From the NCBI GenBank assembly GCA_014804385.1, contig JAAUZW010000025.1:15100-38026 (forward strand): DNA of 22,927 nucleotides, in the 5' to 3' direction. The DNA comes from Lachnospiraceae bacterium. GTDB lineage: Bacteria > Bacillota > Clostridia > Lachnospirales > Lachnospiraceae. The translations under genes were made by a program, and so were the position numbers. This document shows positions 21,966-22,927 of this stretch, piece after piece; the stretch's first letter is position 1; each line of letters begins with the position of its first letter. Under the pieces are notes generated by a model. That model was given only the letters and a program-made list of their open reading frames with translations. It was not told the origin of the DNA and searched no databases.

Positions 21966-22927
21966 CTACAGAGAGATCCGATACCATATATTGCGCCACA
22001 GCTCCCACTGTATTCTGCCATAAACAGGAAGACGCGCCGGCACAAAACGCACCCGTCTCATCCCGCCCTCTTTCGAAAAACATAGACGGATTCCTTTCCA
22101 AAGCCCGCAAAACCAGCTTTTCCCCATGCCTTTTTTAAGATAAAAGAGCGTCTTCACCAGAAACCCCACAAGGAGCAGGGGCAGATTTAACAAAAGCTGA
22201 ATCGGCGGCATATTCTTATAGACCAGATAAACGCTGTTTCTGGCTGTATATTCCGCCTTAAAGGCATTGTAGCGGGAGCCTGAGGATGCGCTCCCGGCAT
22301 GATATACCACCGCCTCCGGCACATACAGACTGCGGTATCCAAAGAGCCTGGCCCGATACCCCAGATCCACATCCTCCAGATAGGCAAAATGGGTCTCGTC
22401 CAGCATACCGATCCGCAAATATACCTCTCGGCGGTAAATGCATGCGCCTCCACAGGCGGAAAAGATCTCCCGCGGCCTGCGGTAGCCTTCCCGCGGCTTG
22501 TCCTTGCCCGCCGCGAAAGCCCATCCCAGAGCGCAGTAGTAATCCCCGGCATCATCGATCCGTTCCGGGTGATGCAGATTCACCATCTGGGCTGACCCCG
22601 CACAGATCTTCTCATCCCGATCCAGCGCTTTCTCCAGCGCCCTCACAAAGCCCTTCTCCACCCGGGTATCATTGTTTAATAAAATAACATATGTTGTTTT
22701 ACTGGCTTTCACGCCCAGATTCACCGCCCGGCAAAAGCCTTGATTCTGCTCCAGTGCAATGATCCGTACATTCGGGAATTTTTTCTCCACCAGTTCTCTG
22801 CTTCCGTCCCCGGAACCATTGTCCACCAGGATCACATCGGCGGGCTCTCCCTGAAGCGAAGCGAGACAGTTCTCAATATACCGCATCCCATTATAATTAG
22901 GAATGATCACTGTGGATCTGATTGCGT
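21966..22927 (-). CDS. Family 2 glycosyltransferase, 5'-truncated by window edge
   Basis: GT-A glycosyltransferase related to WbbL-type rhamnosyltransferases. The frame stays open to the right edge (AIRSTVIIPNYNG), so the true start probably lies outside; a GTG at 22910 is an alternative. Visible motifs are DNGSGDGS (about 31-38 from that GTG), NQGFCRAVNLG, LLNNDTRVEKGFV with the metal-binding Asp, SACGGACIYRREVY, and LEDVDLGYRARLFGY with the likely catalytic Glu/Asp. A hydrophobic stretch near 240-260 (LLLNLPLLLVGFLVKTLFYL) and basic C-terminus suggest membrane association. It should extend the lipid-linked glycan begun by the adjacent phosphoglycosyltransferase. Sugar specificity is not known. 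Confidence 0.9.
   Translation of the reverse strand, partial: AIRSTVIIPNYNGMRYIENCLASLQGEPADVILVDNGSGDGSRELVEKKFPNVRIIALEQNQGFCRAVNLGVKASKTTYVILLNNDTRVEKGFVRALEKALDRDEKICAGSAQMVNLHHPERIDDAGDYYCALGWAFAAGKDKPREGYRRPREIFSACGGACIYRREVYLRIGMLDETHFAYLEDVDLGYRARLFGYRSLYVPEAVVYHAGSASSGSRYNAFKAEYTARNSVYLVYKNMPPIQLLLNLPLLLVGFLVKTLFYLKKGMGKSWFCGLWKGIRLCFSKEGGMRRVRFVPARLPVYGRIQWELWRNIWYRISL

Noticed and set aside
1..22927. CRISPR array, tRNA, rRNA or complete IS element
   Set aside because: No regularly spaced direct repeats, tRNA cloverleaf motifs, rRNA stretches or transposase with paired ends were found by reading.

Overview
The window looks like chromosomal DNA of a Gram-positive gut anaerobe of class Clostridia, most likely Lachnospiraceae. 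This rests on protein style and context: a LacI regulator divergent from xylB, a Csp-like S8 peptidase, a BMP-family lipoprotein, an LCP protein, a variant carbamate kinase and a roughly balanced GC content. No rRNA, tRNA, CRISPR array, phage or complete insertion sequence was seen. Both ends cut through genes: xylulokinase on the left and a family-2 glycosyltransferase on the right.

Region 1 (1-5425). A partial xylB reads leftward from a divergent LacI-type regulator. The regulator's 3' end overlaps, tail to tail, a PAS/GGDEF/EAL protein with a degenerate cyclase motif and an intact EAL domain. That gene has a perfect-consensus promoter (TTGACA, 17 bp, TATAAT). An orphan, motif-variant carbamate kinase follows on the plus strand and ends at a bidirectional terminator.

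Region 2 (5426-11430, minus strand). Five genes lie in one tight run: S8 peptidase, BMP-family lipoprotein, a lipoprotein with a GH-A-like active-site pattern (probably DUF5722), a family-2 glycosyltransferase and a signal peptidase II (LspA). Two lipoproteins encoded with their own maturation peptidase, plus a glycan-making and a putative glycan-cutting protein, form the best candidate for an undescribed envelope module.

Region 3 (11431-16077). An AT-richer Rpn/PD-(D/E)XK gene of likely foreign origin sits before two quality-control genes: an orphan ClpX with an extended N-terminus and an IGY instead of IGF loop, and a membrane-anchored HtrA with a Tyr/Gly/Ser/Gln-rich tail. Intergenic DNA here is rich in perfect hairpins. 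It includes a 157-bp element with 10-bp terminal inverted repeats enclosing a long hairpin and a three-way junction.

Region 4 (16078-22927, minus strand). Surface-polysaccharide genes: glycosyltransferase, polyprenyl sugar-phosphate transferase, LCP glycopolymer ligase, rhamnosyltransferase-like enzyme and GlmS. Together they could supply amino sugar, start the lipid-linked glycan, extend it and attach it to the wall. Several start codons were placed downstream of the longest open frame because Shine-Dalgarno and promoter positions support it (lacI, clpX, htrA, glmS, BMP and the DUF5722-like gene).
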